Assembly: GCA_002271215.1 (NCBI GenBank)
Contig: CP018628.1
Coordinates: forward strand, 4,154,001 to 4,218,000
From: Lelliottia jeotgali
GTDB taxonomy: Bacteria; Pseudomonadota; Gammaproteobacteria; Enterobacterales; Enterobacteriaceae
Direction: 5' to 3'
Length of the DNA: 64,000 nt
Position 1 is the first letter of the stretch; every line of letters starts with the position of its first letter. Of this stretch, positions 32,245 to 44,582 are shown in pieces. The notes beneath the pieces were generated by a model. It was not told the origin of the DNA. It saw nothing but the letters and a program-made list of their open reading frames with translations, and did not search any database. The position numbers were made by a program, and so were the translations under genes.

Positions 32245-32274
32245 TTGCCGGGAAAACGAAACGCCTCCCGGCAA
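32245..32274. terminator. Hairpin between feoC and the convergent BhsA-like gene
   Basis: TTGCCGGGA and TCCCGGCAA arms with a 12-base loop, between two convergent stops. Symmetric, so it could serve both transcripts; no strong T tract. Confidence 0.5.
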
Positions 32275-32284
32275 TAATGGCTAC

Positions 32285-32554
32285 TTACTTAAACACTTCT
32301 GCCGTGGCGCGAACGTCTTTCTCATTCTTCGTACCGCTGGTGATCACATAATATGTGCCGCCTAATTTATCCGCCTTTTCCGACAGCTCTTTTTTCGCAT
32401 CCATCGGTGAGGTTTTATCTGACGTTGAAACATCCCCTACTTTGGTCAAGTTCATCTTTTTCGCTTCATCCCTTTGCAACTCTTTCGCCGCAAAAGCCCC
32501 AAAAGACAATGACCCAATAACCAGTGAAGCAACAAGTCCTGTGACTATTTTCAT
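32285..32554 (-). CDS. YdgH/BhsA/McbA-like (DUF1471) small periplasmic protein
   Basis: 89 residues: a clear signal peptide (MKIVTGLVASLVIGSLSFGA, cleavage after FAA) and one DUF1471 domain (VGDVSTSDKTSPMDAKKELS; ATAEVFK at the end), like YhcN/BhsA/McbA stress proteins. I choose the ATG at 32554 because GGAG lies 9 bases upstream; ATG 32560 has only 3 bases spacing. It occupies the place where E. coli has rpnA between feoC and bioH. Which paralogue it is cannot be settled by eye; a stress or biofilm role is family-based inference. Confidence 0.85.
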   Translation of the reverse strand: MKIVTGLVASLVIGSLSFGAFAAKELQRDEAKKMNLTKVGDVSTSDKTSPMDAKKELSEKADKLGGTYYVITSGTKNEKDVRATAEVFK

Positions 32555-32665
32555 ATCCATACTCTCCATAGGTTTATAATTGCGTATATCGCAGGGACAA
32601 TTGCCACAACGACACACTGAGTATTGTCGTGGCACACCAGTTTTTCCAGGATGGATAGAAAACAA

Positions 32666-33439
32666 TCAGTCTAAACGTTGACTTAACGCAGTCAGCGCCG
32701 CGCAAAACTCAGCGGGATGTGAAACAAAAGGCGCGTGCGCCGCTTTGGCAATAACCAACGACTCACTCTGCGGCCACTGCGCATCCAGCATCGGCACCAC
32801 TTTGCGCGGAACCAGCCCATCAAGATAACCGTAGATTCGCAGATGCGGCACGGTAAGCGCAGCCAGTTGTTCGCGCAGGTCGACGGTTTTCAGGATCTCC
32901 AGGCCGCCATTCAGAACATCAACGTCCGGCATTGGCAGAGCCAGCACCGCGTTTTTGAGCATTCGCGCATCCTGTCGTGCCGTTTCGGTGCCCATTGTTT
33001 GCAATGCCAGAAAACGCTCAACCGTGCGCTTGAAATCTTCGCTCAGCTGCTGCTGAAAGCCCGCTAAGACCTCCGGCTTGATACCTGGCCACTCGTCGCG
33101 GGCGCTAAAACACGGTGAGGAAGCTACCGTCACCAGCGCCTGAACGCGCTCCGGGTGCGTCAGGGCAATCTGACTGGCCACCAGCCCACCTAAACTCCAT
33201 CCGAGCCAGATAGCCTTTTGCGGCGCACGTTCCAGAACCTGTTGCGCCATCGCCTCCAGCGCCAGAGCGCCAAAGCCGTGGCTGCGCCCGAAACCGGGCA
33301 GATCAACAAGGTGCAACGTAAATTGCGAGGCCAGTTCCTCCTGAATGCAATGCCACACCTCGGCGTTCAGCCCCCATCCGTGCAGCAGCACAAGATCAAC
33401 ATTTCCTGTGCCTGTGGTCTGCCACCAAAGATTATTCAT
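32666..33439 (-). CDS. bioH: Pimeloyl-[acyl-carrier protein] methyl ester esterase
   Basis: 257 residues (E. coli 256). Alpha/beta hydrolase that releases methanol from pimeloyl-ACP methyl ester, ending the hidden-fatty-acid stage of biotin synthesis. Nucleophile Ser82 in LGWSLGGL, Asp in [11 protein letters not shown], His in [12 protein letters not shown]. Divergent from gntX with 36 bp between starts. Confidence 0.96.
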   Translation of the reverse strand: MNNLWWQTTGTGNVDLVLLHGWGLNAEVWHCIQEELASQFTLHLVDLPGFGRSHGFGALALEAMAQQVLERAPQKAIWLGWSLGGLVASQIALTHPERVQALVTVASSPCFSARDEWPGIKPEVLAGFQQQLSEDFKRTVERFLALQTMGTETARQDARMLKNAVLALPMPDVDVLNGGLEILKTVDLREQLAALTVPHLRIYGYLDGLVPRKVVPMLDAQWPQSESLVIAKAAHAPFVSHPAEFCAALTALSQRLD

Positions 33440-33475
33440 CGGTTAGGATTCTCTTTTTTAACAAGGAAGTTGCTC

Positions 33476-34159
33476 ATGCTAACAGTGCCTGGCTTGTGCT
33501 GGCTATGCCGAATGCCGCTCACGATAAGCCACTGGGGAGTGTGTTCGGTCTGCACACGCTCATTCCAGACCCGTACGCCCTGTTGCCCGCAATGCGGATT
33601 ACCGGCAACGAGCGTCCACATCCCCTGCGGAAGGTGCCTGCAAAAGCCGCCGCCCTGGGATGCTCTGGTCGCGGTCGATGATTACGTTCAGCCGCTGAGT
33701 GGCCTGATCCATAAACTGAAATTTTCCCGGCAAACCCAGCTGGCCGCCCCTCTCGCTCGCCTGCTGGTACTGGCGGTTTTGCACGCCAGACGCACACGAA
33801 ATTTGCCTGCGGTGGATTTACTCATCAGCGTGCCCCTCCACCACCGGCGCCACTGGCGTCGCGGGTATAATCAGAGCGAGGTGTTATGTCACCCACTTGC
33901 CCACTGGCTACGCTGCAGTTATCACCCTGTCGCGCTGAAACGCACACATGCCACGGCAATCCAGCATCAGCTCAGCGCGAGGTTGCGCAAAAGAAACCTT
34001 AAAAACGCCTTTCGGCTTGAATTGTCGGTCAAGGGCCGCCATATCGCGATTGTGGATGATGTCGTCACAACCGGCAGCACGGTAGCAGAACTTTCCCGAC
34101 TGCTTTTGCAAAGCGGCGCGGCGACGGTTCAGGTATGGTGTTTGTGTCGCACCTTGTAG
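33476..34159 (+). CDS. gntX: GntX/ComF-family phosphoribosyltransferase-like protein
   Basis: 227 residues, identical to E. coli GntX. N-terminal zinc-ribbon cysteines (CWLC at 8-11, CSVC, CPQCG, CGRC) and a C-terminal PRTase fold with the PRPP-binding loop VDDVVTTGSTVAE. ComF relatives act in DNA uptake; in E. coli it is linked to use of DNA as a carbon source, which fits the HofQ cluster in the same window. Start at 33476 (MLTVPGLCWLC); the longer frame upstream overlaps bioH. Confidence 0.94.
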   Translation: MLTVPGLCWLCRMPLTISHWGVCSVCTRSFQTRTPCCPQCGLPATSVHIPCGRCLQKPPPWDALVAVDDYVQPLSGLIHKLKFSRQTQLAAPLARLLVLAVLHARRTRNLPAVDLLISVPLHHRRHWRRGYNQSEVLCHPLAHWLRCSYHPVALKRTHATAIQHQLSARLRKRNLKNAFRLELSVKGRHIAIVDDVVTTGSTVAELSRLLLQSGAATVQVWCLCRTL

Positions 34160-34220
34160 CCCTTTTCCGATGGGCGTATTATTATACCCAGGTAATTTAG
34201 TCAACTATTAGGCCAAAGCT

Positions 34221-34796
34221 ATGATCCGTATTTCCGATTCTGCACAATCACACTTTGCCAAACTGCTGGCAAATCAGGAAGAAGGGACGCAGATCCGCGT
34301 GTTTGTGATTAATCCAGGCACTCCGAATGCAGAATGCGGTGTCTCTTATTGTCCTCCGGACGCTGTGGAAGCATCTGACACTGCCCTTAAATTTGAGCAG
34401 CTCACCGCCTATGTCGATGAGTTAAGCGCGCCGTATCTTGACGATGCGGAAATCGATTTTGTGACCGATCAGCTGGGTTCTCAGCTGACGCTGAAAGCAC
34501 CGAACGCGAAAATGCGTAAAGTGTCCGACGATGCCCCGCTGATGGAGCGCGTGGAATATCTGCTGCAATCGCAGATCAACCCGCAGCTGGCCGGTCACGG
34601 CGGTAAAGTCACCCTGATGGAAATCACTGACGACGGTCTGGCTATCCTGCAGTTCGGCGGCGGGTGCAACGGGTGTTCTATGGTCGACGTGACCCTCAAG
34701 GAAGGGATCGAGAAGCAAATGCTGAACGAATTCCCTGAACTGAAAGGCGTGCGCGATCTGACCGAACACCAGCGCGGCGAGCACTCATACTACTGA
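34221..34796 (+). CDS. nfuA: Fe-S cluster carrier NfuA
   Basis: 191 residues, E. coli length. Degenerate A-type N-terminal domain plus a C-terminal Nfu domain with [11 protein letters not shown], whose two cysteines (149 and 152) bridge a [4Fe-4S] cluster between subunits. Delivers clusters under oxidative stress or iron limitation. Monocistronic, 61 bp after gntX. Confidence 0.97.
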   Translation: MIRISDSAQSHFAKLLANQEEGTQIRVFVINPGTPNAECGVSYCPPDAVEASDTALKFEQLTAYVDELSAPYLDDAEIDFVTDQLGSQLTLKAPNAKMRKVSDDAPLMERVEYLLQSQINPQLAGHGGKVTLMEITDDGLAILQFGGGCNGCSMVDVTLKEGIEKQMLNEFPELKGVRDLTEHQRGEHSYY

Positions 34797-34810
34797 GTTC
34801 CCGTCTGTCT

Positions 34811-34945
34811 TTGCCGGGTGGCGGCTTCACCTTACCCGGCCTACCGTTCGAGGCTTTTGTAGGCCCGCTAAGCGTAGCGCCATCGGGCAAATGACCGCAC
34901 ACCACATCCAGGCCGGGTACGGCGTAACCGCCAACCCGGCTTTTG
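34811..34945. repeat. Cluster of three REP units after nfuA
   Basis: Successive REP arms: GCCGGGTGGCGGCTTCACC at 34813, an inverted diverged unit at 34860-34890, and GGCCGGGTACGGCGTAACC at 34911. The rest of 34946-35203 holds the gntT promoter and operators. Confidence 0.82.
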
Positions 34946-35027
34946 TTTGCCCATCACTCCCTCCCCATATGTTGACCTGCGTCTCATAATTCAAATTTTG
35001 CCTGCCAGGGTGATTCTCAATCCGCAC

Positions 35028-35043
35028 ATGTTACCCGTATCAT
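35028..35043. promoter_or_regulatory. GntR-type operator 1 upstream of gntT
   Basis: ATGTTACCCGTATCAT, an imperfect palindrome matching the gluconate-repressor box (consensus about ATGTTACCGATAACAT). It lies 160 bp before gntT; a second copy is 140 bp downstream. Confidence 0.72.
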
Positions 35044-35168
35044 TCACATGGGCACTAAGCATCCTCATAACAGCCGACTAAACTCAATAGTTTCGCAGGC
35101 AACCAGTATTAGTGCCGTTAATTCTCTGTTCCCAGTTGGGACAATCGGAAATTGTCGTCGAAACAATG

Positions 35169-35185
35169 ACGTTACCCATAACAAT
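35169..35185. promoter_or_regulatory. GntR-type operator 2 upstream of gntT
   Basis: ACGTTACCCATAACAAT, a second gluconate-repressor box only about 20 bp before the gntT ATG. Two boxes flanking the promoter suggest looping repression, as proposed for E. coli gntT. Confidence 0.72.
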
Positions 35186-35203
35186 TGAAAGGCCAGGTTA
35201 ATC

Positions 35204-36520
35204 ATGCCATTAGTTATCGTCGCTATCGGTGTTGTCTTATTACTGCTCTTGATGATCCGTTTCAAGCTGAACGGCTTCATCGCTCTGGTTCTGGTGGCAC
35301 TTGCAGTCGGTCTGATGCAAGGAATGCCGCTGGTCAAAGTCATTAGCTCTATCAAAGCCGGTGTCGGCGGAACGCTTGGCAGCCTGGCACTGATCATGGG
35401 CTTCGGCGCCATGCTCGGTAAAATGCTGGCAGACTGCGGCGGCGCACAGCGTATCGCAACCACGCTGATCGCCAAATTTGGTAAACAGCACATTCAATGG
35501 GCGGTGGTATTAACCGGCTTTACCGTCGGTTTTGCGCTGTTCTATGAAGTCGGCTTCGTGCTGATGCTGCCGCTGGTCTTCACCATCGCGGCTGCAGCGA
35601 ATATCCCGCTGCTGTATGTCGGTGTGCCAATGGCCGCTGCGCTGTCTGTGACCCACGGCTTCCTGCCACCGCATCCGGGTCCAACCGCTATCGCGACCAT
35701 CTTCCACGCGGATATGGGTAAAACCCTGCTGTTCGGTACCATCCTGGCGATCCCAACCGTTATCCTTGCGGGTCCGGTATTTGCTCGCTGCCTGAAAGGC
35801 ATCGACAAGCCCATCCCGGAAGGTCTGTATAGCGCAAAAACCTTCACTGAAGAAGAGATGCCAAGCTTTGGCGTCAGCGTCTGGACTTCTCTGGTGCCGG
35901 TCGTGCTGATGGCGATGCGCGCCGTGGCAGAAATGGTGCTGCCGAAAGGTCACGCATTCCTGTCCGTCGCTGAGTTCCTCGGTGATCCGGTCATGGCGAC
36001 GCTAATTGCCGTCCTGATTGCGCTGTTTACCTTCGGTCTGAATCGCGGTCGTAACATGGACCAGATTAACGACACGCTGGGCTCTGCCATCAAAATTATC
36101 GCCATGATGCTGTTGATCATCGGCGGTGGCGGTGCGTTCAAGCAGGTTCTGGTGGACAGCGGCGTGGATAAATACATCGCCTCTATGATGCATGAAACCA
36201 ACATTTCTCCGATTCTGATGGCATGGTCTATCGCCGCCGTTCTGCGTATCGCGCTGGGTTCTGCGACCGTTGCAGCGATTACCGCTGGCGGTATCGTGGC
36301 GCCGCTGATTGCGACCACCGGCGTGAGCCCTGAGCTGATGGTTATCGCAGTAGGTTCCGGTAGCGTGATTTTCTCCCACGTGAACGATCCGGGCTTCTGG
36401 CTGTTCAAGGAGTACTTCAACCTGACTATCGGTGAGACCATCAAGTCCTGGTCGATGCTGGAAACGATTATTTCCGTGTGCGGCCTGATTGGCTGTCTGC
36501 TGTTGGGAATGGTGGTTTAA
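35204..36520 (+). CDS. gntT: High-affinity gluconate permease GntT
   Basis: 438 residues, E. coli length. GntP-family gluconate:H+ symporter with about 12-14 membrane helices from the first residue (MPLVIVAIGVVLLLLLMIRF). Hallmarks include GGTLGSLALIMGFGAMLGK, PPHPGPTAIATIF and GSATVAAITAGGI. Preceded by AAAGGCCAGG. Paired functionally with the low-affinity GntU and kinase GntK at 61-63 kb under shared GntR control. Confidence 0.96.
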   Translation: MPLVIVAIGVVLLLLLMIRFKLNGFIALVLVALAVGLMQGMPLVKVISSIKAGVGGTLGSLALIMGFGAMLGKMLADCGGAQRIATTLIAKFGKQHIQWAVVLTGFTVGFALFYEVGFVLMLPLVFTIAAAANIPLLYVGVPMAAALSVTHGFLPPHPGPTAIATIFHADMGKTLLFGTILAIPTVILAGPVFARCLKGIDKPIPEGLYSAKTFTEEEMPSFGVSVWTSLVPVVLMAMRAVAEMVLPKGHAFLSVAEFLGDPVMATLIAVLIALFTFGLNRGRNMDQINDTLGSAIKIIAMMLLIIGGGGAFKQVLVDSGVDKYIASMMHETNISPILMAWSIAAVLRIALGSATVAAITAGGIVAPLIATTGVSPELMVIAVGSGSVIFSHVNDPGFWLFKEYFNLTIGETIKSWSMLETIISVCGLIGCLLLGMVV

Positions 36521-36588
36521 GCCTTACCCGGCCTGGTTGATCTGTGCGGTCATTTGCCGGGTGGCGGCTGCGCCTTACCCGGCCTACA
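36521..36588. repeat. REP units after gntT
   Basis: A partial REP (GCCTTACCCGGCC) and a full unit (TTGCCGGGTGGCGGCTGCGC...CCCGGCCTAC), immediately after the gntT stop and before the composite terminator repeat. Confidence 0.8.
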
Positions 36589-36598
36589 AGGTAAAAGC

Positions 36599-36628
36599 AA
36601 AACGGCAACCAAAGGTTGCCGTTTTTAA
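36599..36628 (+). terminator. gntT terminator, GGCAACC/GGTTGCC hairpin
   Basis: CGGCAACC-AAA-GGTTGCCG stem-loop with AAAA before and TTTTT after. Its flanks (AAGGTAAAAGCAAAACGG and TTTTTAATGTTTTCTCC) are the same as at the pckA terminator 13 kb away. Confidence 0.9.
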
Positions 36629-36630
36629 TG

Positions 36631-36671
36631 TTTTCTCCTTCTCCCCTGGGAGAGGGTCGGGGTGAGGGCAT
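36631..36671. repeat. CTCTCCC/GGGAGAG palindrome with GGGGTGAGGGC tail
   Basis: TTCTCCCCTGGGAGAGGGTC followed by GGGGTGAGGGCAT, directly after the gntT terminator: second half of the composite repeat. Confidence 0.8.
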
Positions 36672-36685
36672 CAAACCGCACCCTC

Positions 36686-36726
36686 CGTAGGCCCGGCAAG
36701 CGCATTTGCGCCGCCGGGCTTTTTTA
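36686..36726. repeat. REP unit ending in T tract at the malQ 3' end
   Basis: GTAGGCCCGGCAAGCGCATT followed by TGCGCCGCCGGGCTTTTTT, abutting the malQ stop. A T tract on the plus side means it could stop plus-strand read-through from gntT. Confidence 0.75.
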
Positions 36727-38805
36727 TCACTTCTTCGCTCTTCTGCGCTTATCCAAATCCTTAATCAGCTTGTTCACGCCGTCGTCGGCAAACATCTTCT
36801 CAAGGGTGGTGGACAGCTTACGCCGCCAGTTTTTGTACTGATAGCTGGTGCCCGGAATGTTTACCGGCTCCGCCATTCCCAGCCAGTCTTCCGGCTGCAA
36901 ACCCAGCAGAGCGCTGTTGCTGTCGGCAATATAGCGCTGCATCGCGCGATTGAGCGTCGGCGTCATCGCCATTAGCGAGGCCTTATGCCCGGCACGTTTT
37001 GGCAGACAGCCGTGCTTATGCAGCGCATCCAGCAGCCCTTGTTTTGCCAGCTCGCGATCCTGATACAGCCCGCGCAGCACCCCTTCATCCGGATACAAAC
37101 CTAGCGTTTTGCCAAGCGTGAGATCGCCACTTTCCCAATAGCCTCGCAGCGTAGGAAGATCATGCGTTGTCGCGACAGCCATTGATTGTTCAGGATACGC
37201 TTTCGGCGAACGGAACGTCTTCTCATGGTCACTTTCGAAATAGAGTACTTTGTATGAATAAACGCCACTCTCGCGTAATTTGCTGACGATTTCAACCGGT
37301 ACAGTACCGAGATCTTCGCCAATCACCATGCAGGAGTGACGCTGGCTTTCCAGCGCCAGAATCGACAGTAAATCGTCCACCGGATAATGCACATACGCGC
37401 CGTGATCCGCCGTTTCACCGTACGGAATCCACCACAGACGCAGCACAGACATTACGTGGTCGATACGCAATGCGCCGCAGTTTTGCATGTTGGCGCGCAG
37501 CAGATCGATAAACGGCTCGTACCCGCGCGCCGCCATCACGTGCGGGTCCATCGGCGGCAGGCCCCAGTTCTGACCCAGCGGACCGAGAATATCCGGCGGC
37601 GCGCCGACGGAGGCTTTCAGGCAGTAAAGCTCGCGATCGCACCAGGTTTCGGCTCCGCCTTCCGCCACGCCCACCGCCAGATCGCGGTACAGGCCGATCG
37701 GCATGTCGTAGCCCTGGCTCTCCTGCCAGCAGGCGGCAAACTGGCTGTACGCCAGCCATTGCAGCCACAGGAAGAAATCCACTTCGTTGGCGTGTGTTTT
37801 GCAGAAGGCTTTCACTTCCGGGGAATCCACCGACTGATACGCCTCTGGCCACACCGGCCAGCCCCAGCGCATTTCGTCCTCTTTCACCTGATAGGCATGC
37901 AGCGCATCGAACGCCGCCTGCCAGTAAAGGCTGTCACCTTCCTGGGTGACAAATTGACGGAACGCTTTCATCTGTTCGTCGGTGCGTTTTGCAAAGCCCT
38001 TCCACGCCATGCGCAGAGCGGCCATTTTCAGCGCCGTGACCGTTGCGTAGTCGACCCAGTCGGCGTCCCGCACCTGTTTCAGCGTCTGCTGAGTGGTGCT
38101 CATCTTCCACCACTCCTGCGCCTCTTTGCTGTTTTTGAAATCATCCAGCGCGTTGACGTCGATATAAATCACGTTCAACCAGCGCCGGGACGACGGGCTG
38201 TACGGGCTGGCGCTTTCCGGATTCGCCGGATACAGCGCGTGGATTGGGTTAAGGCCGATAAACGCCCCACCGCGTTTGCCCACGTCCGTCAGCATTTTCT
38301 TCAGATCGCCAAAATCGCCGATCCCCCAGTTGTCGTCCGAACGTAGCGTATAGAGCTGCACGCAGGCGCCCCACAGCTTTTTGCCTTCACGCAGTGCCTG
38401 CGGTTCGTAGCAGCGTTTCGGGGCAATAATCACCCGACAATGAAAACGATGCTCGCCCTGAGTGAGCGTCAGAGTGTGGTAGCCTTGCGGCAACTTCGTC
38501 GGAAGGTTGAGCTGTTTACCGCCCGTGGCATGGCCCTTATGTTCCTGACCCTCTTCGGTGATTAACAGCCAACTGAACTCGCCGCTGCCGTCAATCATCA
38601 GCGGCATTTTCTTGCCCGCAGTGAACACTTTCACCAGCGGAACCGGCGTCACCGCCGCTTTCGCGACGGGTTTAGCCTTGTGCATGGCGTCCAGCAAACG
38701 TCTTTTGGTTTCAGCACCAATTGACTGTGGTTTACCGTGAGCATTGATGTAACTGGGGCTGATCCCCGCCGCCAGCGCGGCATTATCCAGACGTTTGCTA
38801 TCCAT
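36727..38805 (-). CDS. malQ: 4-alpha-glucanotransferase (amylomaltase)
   Basis: 692 residues (E. coli 694). GH77 cytoplasmic enzyme that disproportionates maltodextrins, releasing glucose. Catalytic GH77 signatures: RIDHVMSVLRLWWIP (nucleophile Asp), VIGEDLGTVP (acid/base Glu) and VATTHDLPTLRGYW. Follows malP by 9 bp in the MalT-activated malPQ operon. Confidence 0.97.
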   Translation of the reverse strand: MDSKRLDNAALAAGISPSYINAHGKPQSIGAETKRRLLDAMHKAKPVAKAAVTPVPLVKVFTAGKKMPLMIDGSGEFSWLLITEEGQEHKGHATGGKQLNLPTKLPQGYHTLTLTQGEHRFHCRVIIAPKRCYEPQALREGKKLWGACVQLYTLRSDDNWGIGDFGDLKKMLTDVGKRGGAFIGLNPIHALYPANPESASPYSPSSRRWLNVIYIDVNALDDFKNSKEAQEWWKMSTTQQTLKQVRDADWVDYATVTALKMAALRMAWKGFAKRTDEQMKAFRQFVTQEGDSLYWQAAFDALHAYQVKEDEMRWGWPVWPEAYQSVDSPEVKAFCKTHANEVDFFLWLQWLAYSQFAACWQESQGYDMPIGLYRDLAVGVAEGGAETWCDRELYCLKASVGAPPDILGPLGQNWGLPPMDPHVMAARGYEPFIDLLRANMQNCGALRIDHVMSVLRLWWIPYGETADHGAYVHYPVDDLLSILALESQRHSCMVIGEDLGTVPVEIVSKLRESGVYSYKVLYFESDHEKTFRSPKAYPEQSMAVATTHDLPTLRGYWESGDLTLGKTLGLYPDEGVLRGLYQDRELAKQGLLDALHKHGCLPKRAGHKASLMAMTPTLNRAMQRYIADSNSALLGLQPEDWLGMAEPVNIPGTSYQYKNWRRKLSTTLEKMFADDGVNKLIKDLDKRRRAKK

Positions 38806-38814
38806 CGCGCTTCC

Positions 38815-41208
38815 TTAGCGTTTTGCCTGCCAGATACGGGCCTGATAATCACGGATTGAACGGTCAGAGCTGAACATCCCGCAGCGCGCGGTGTTCAGAA
38901 TACACGCCCGGGTCCAGGCGTCCTGATCGCGATACAGCACATCGACCTGCTTCTGTGCATCCACGTAGGCGGTGAAGTCCGCCATCACCAGATACGGATC
39001 GCCACCCTGTTTGCCGATGCTGTGCAGCATCTGGTCAAACGCATGTTTGTCGCCATCGCTGTATTTGCCGCTTTCCAGCTCTTTCAGCACTGCATCCAGC
39101 ACTTTGTCTTTCTTGCGCCATTTCACCGGGTCATAGCCTTTGGCTTTCAGGGCTTTCACCTCCTCGACCGTATGCCCGAAGATAAAGATGTTCTCTTCGC
39201 CCACCTGCTCGGCGATTTCGACGTTTGCACCGTCCAGGGTGCCGACGGTGAGCGCCCCGTTGAGCGCCAGCTTCATGTTGCCAGTGCCGGACGCCTCTTT
39301 GCCTGCAGTAGAGATCTGCTCAGAAATATCCGCCGCCGGGATCAGCATTTCCGCCGCCGACACGCAGTAATCCGGCAGGAACACCACTTTCAGCTTATCG
39401 CCGACGTTCGGATCGTTGTTCACCGCGTCGGCCACTTTGTTGATGGCCAGAATGATGTTCTTCGCCAGGTAGTAGCCAGGCGCGGCTTTGGCACCAAACA
39501 GGAACACGCGCGGCACGCGGTCGGCGTTCGGGTTCTCGCGGATCTCCTTATACAGCGCCAGAATGTGCAGCAGGTTCAGGTGCTGACGTTTGTACTCATG
39601 CAGGCGTTTAATCTGGATATCAAAAATCGCGTTTGGATTGATTTCAATCCCGGTACGCACTTTCACGAACGCCGCCAGGCGCACTTTGTTCTCTTGCTTA
39701 ATAGCCTGATATTTCTGACGGAACTTCGCATCGTCAGCCTGCTTTTCCAGGTTGATCAGTTGGTCGAGATCGTTGGCCCACTCTTTCTTCAGGGTTTTAT
39801 CCAGCAGCGCGGCAAGCGCCGGGTTGCACTGTTTGATCCAGCGACGCGGCGTGATGCCGTTGGTGACGTTATGGAACTTGTTCGGCCAAAGCTGGTGATA
39901 TTCCGGGAACAGATCTTTGACCACCAGATCCGAGTGCAGCGCCGCCACGCCGTTCACCGCAAAGCCGCTGACCACACACATATTCGCCATGCGGACCTGT
40001 TTATCGTGCACCACCGCCAGTTTCGCCCACACCGCTTTGTCGCCCGGCCAGGTTTTGCTCACCAACACTTTGAACTGGTCGTTGATCTGATTAATGATCT
40101 GCATATGGCGCGGCAGAAGCGCTTTCACCAGCTTCTCGTCCCAGCACTCCAGCGCTTCTGGCATCAGGGTGTGGTTGGTGTAAGCGAAGGTCTTGCTGGT
40201 GATCGCCCAGGCCGCATCCCAGCTCAGCTGGTGCTCATCAAGCAGTACGCGCAGCAGTTCAGGGATCGCGATCGTTGGGTGAGTGTCGTTCAACTGGATA
40301 ACTTCGTAATCCGCCAGCTCAGACAGCTTACGCCCCGCCAGATGATGGCGACGCAGGATATCCGCCACCGAGCAGGCGCACTGGAAATACTGCTGCATCA
40401 GGCGCAGTTTTTTACCCGCCAGATGGTTGTCGTTCGGGTACAGAACTTTGGTCAGCTTCTCGGCGTCGATACCCTGCTGCTCGGCACGCAGGAAATCGCC
40501 GTCGTTAAATTTGGTCAGATTGAACGGATGCGCGTGTTTCGCCTGCCACAGACGCAGCGGCTGCGCGACGCCGTTACGATAGCCCAGCACCGGCAGATCC
40601 CAGGCTTCGCCGGTGATGACAAAACCCGGTTCCCAATGGCCCTGCTTCGTGACTTTGCCGCCAATGCCGACGTGCACGTCGAGCTGCGCGTTATGGCGGA
40701 ACCACGGATAGCTGCCGCGATGCCAGTCGTCCGGGGCTTCAATCTGATGCCCGTCATTAAAGGACTGACGGAACAGGCCGTACTGATAGTTCAGACCATA
40801 ACCGATAGCGGATTGCCCTACCGTCGCCATTGAATCGAGGAAACAGGCCGCCAGACGCCCCAACCCGCCGTTGCCTAAGCCCGGATCGGTTTCTTCCTCC
40901 AGCAAATCGGTCAGGTTCACGTTGTGCTCATTCAGCACCTCGCTCACTTCCTGATACCAGCCAAGATTCAGCAGATTGTTGCCGGTCAAGCGTCCAATCA
41001 GAAACTCCATCGAGATGTAGTTCACATGACGCTGGTTTTTGACCGGCTTCGCCGCTGGCTGAGCGCTGAGCAGTTCGGCCAGCGCACCGCTCACGGCTTG
41101 CCACCACTGATGAGGCGTCATGTCCTCTGCTGCAAACAAACCAAAACGCTGCCACTGACGCGTCAGGGCAGCCTGAAATTGAGCTTTGTTGAAGGTAGGC
41201 TGTGACAT
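38815..41208 (-). CDS. malP: Maltodextrin phosphorylase
   Basis: 797 residues, E. coli length. GT35 phosphorylase releasing glucose-1-P from maltodextrins; PLP lysine in [20 protein letters not shown]. Start at 41208 ([10 protein letters not shown]); eleven upstream codons are unsupported. First gene of malPQ and divergent from malT. Paralogue of glgP at 48.5 kb; the TGNMKLALN versus TSNMKFALN signature separates them. Confidence 0.97.
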   Translation of the reverse strand: MSQPTFNKAQFQAALTRQWQRFGLFAAEDMTPHQWWQAVSGALAELLSAQPAAKPVKNQRHVNYISMEFLIGRLTGNNLLNLGWYQEVSEVLNEHNVNLTDLLEEETDPGLGNGGLGRLAACFLDSMATVGQSAIGYGLNYQYGLFRQSFNDGHQIEAPDDWHRGSYPWFRHNAQLDVHVGIGGKVTKQGHWEPGFVITGEAWDLPVLGYRNGVAQPLRLWQAKHAHPFNLTKFNDGDFLRAEQQGIDAEKLTKVLYPNDNHLAGKKLRLMQQYFQCACSVADILRRHHLAGRKLSELADYEVIQLNDTHPTIAIPELLRVLLDEHQLSWDAAWAITSKTFAYTNHTLMPEALECWDEKLVKALLPRHMQIINQINDQFKVLVSKTWPGDKAVWAKLAVVHDKQVRMANMCVVSGFAVNGVAALHSDLVVKDLFPEYHQLWPNKFHNVTNGITPRRWIKQCNPALAALLDKTLKKEWANDLDQLINLEKQADDAKFRQKYQAIKQENKVRLAAFVKVRTGIEINPNAIFDIQIKRLHEYKRQHLNLLHILALYKEIRENPNADRVPRVFLFGAKAAPGYYLAKNIILAINKVADAVNNDPNVGDKLKVVFLPDYCVSAAEMLIPAADISEQISTAGKEASGTGNMKLALNGALTVGTLDGANVEIAEQVGEENIFIFGHTVEEVKALKAKGYDPVKWRKKDKVLDAVLKELESGKYSDGDKHAFDQMLHSIGKQGGDPYLVMADFTAYVDAQKQVDVLYRDQDAWTRACILNTARCGMFSSDRSIRDYQARIWQAKR

Positions 41209-41263
41209 AGGGAATCGGCATCCTGTAGAGAAAGAAAACATAATGGCGCTAGTGTGCCTGGCT

Positions 41264-41322
41264 CATTCCCCCTCTTCCTCCTCCTGCCGGGGATTAGGCA
41301 GGGAGGAGTAACGGGGATGAGC
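41264..41322. promoter_or_regulatory. Cluster of MalT-box-like sequences at the malP promoter
   Basis: Within 60 bp are GGGGATTAGG (41289), GGGAGGAG (41301) and GGGGATGAGC (41313) on the plus strand, and GGGGAATGAG on the minus strand at about 41264-41273. All resemble the MalT box GGGGAKGAGG. A possible -10 for malP (CATTATG on the minus strand) is near 41238. The array lies 60-115 bp before the malP ATG. Confidence 0.65.
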
Positions 41323-41653
41323 GCAAAAGTGTGATCAAGGCCACTCTTGAGCATAGAACGAGTGTGCCGGGAAGGGGGAAAGATAAACGGGAAGAGTGTC
41401 AAATAAATGAAATGCAGTTTCGGATGAAATTAATATCAGCAGAAATGATTACTTACCAGGAATAATATTTATGTGTTTTAGGCGTTTCTCAGAGGGTTAT
41501 TTTCCAGTAACAACTATACCGGTTATTTATTAACTTCGTGATGAGAATCGCCTTATGAAACCAGTTTCAGGATAAAGGCACTAAATGCATACAAGCCAGC
41601 ATCCATGCTGGATACAGGGCATTTAAAAAAGTTCCCGGTCAATGGGGAATAAT

Positions 41654-41675
41654 TTTGTGACAGAGTGCAAATTCA
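41654..41675. promoter_or_regulatory. CRP-like site upstream of malT
   Basis: TTTGTGACAGAGTGCAAATT contains TGTGA-N6-GCAAA, almost the same as the known CRP site of the E. coli malT promoter as I remember it. It lies about 130 bp before the malT ATG. The rest of the 587-bp malP-malT region (41209-41795) is A/T-rich with no gene seen. Confidence 0.75.
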
Positions 41676-41783
41676 GGGATAGAAAAAACGGACATAACTT
41701 GCAATAGTTCCTTTTCTGGCCGACCTTATATCTATTAATTACGAAGCGCAAAAAAAATCGATTTCCTCGTTTCCCCACAGTGA

Positions 41784-44501
<2,718 letters not shown>

Positions 44502-44504
44502 TTC

Positions 44505-44577
44505 ATTGCCCGGTGGCGCTACGCTTACCGGGCATACGGTTTAGTAGGTCGGGTCAGGCGCAGCCGCCACCCGACAT
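44505..44577. repeat. REP/BIME pair between malT and glpR
   Basis: TTGCCCGGTGGCGCTACGC...CCGGGCA followed by an inverted unit (GTCGGGTCAGGCGCAGCC). These roughly 80 bp are all that lies between malT and glpR; E. coli has the rtc RNA-ligase genes here. Confidence 0.82.
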
Positions 44578-44582
44578 GAGGA

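Noticed and set aside
34797..35203. Repeats after nfuA considered as a CRISPR array.
   Set aside because: Units are unequal, inverted REP sequences without regular spacers; no cas gene in the window.
39022..40833. A 603-codon plus-strand open frame opposite malP.
   Set aside because: It mirrors malP codons, has no ribosome-binding site or known domain, and is rich in H, R, Q and V, as expected of an antisense shadow in GC-rich coding DNA.
41327..41350. Possible CRP site TGTGATCAAGGCCACT upstream of malP.
   Set aside because: Only one half-site is good, and malPQ is not known to be directly CRP-dependent; left uncalled.
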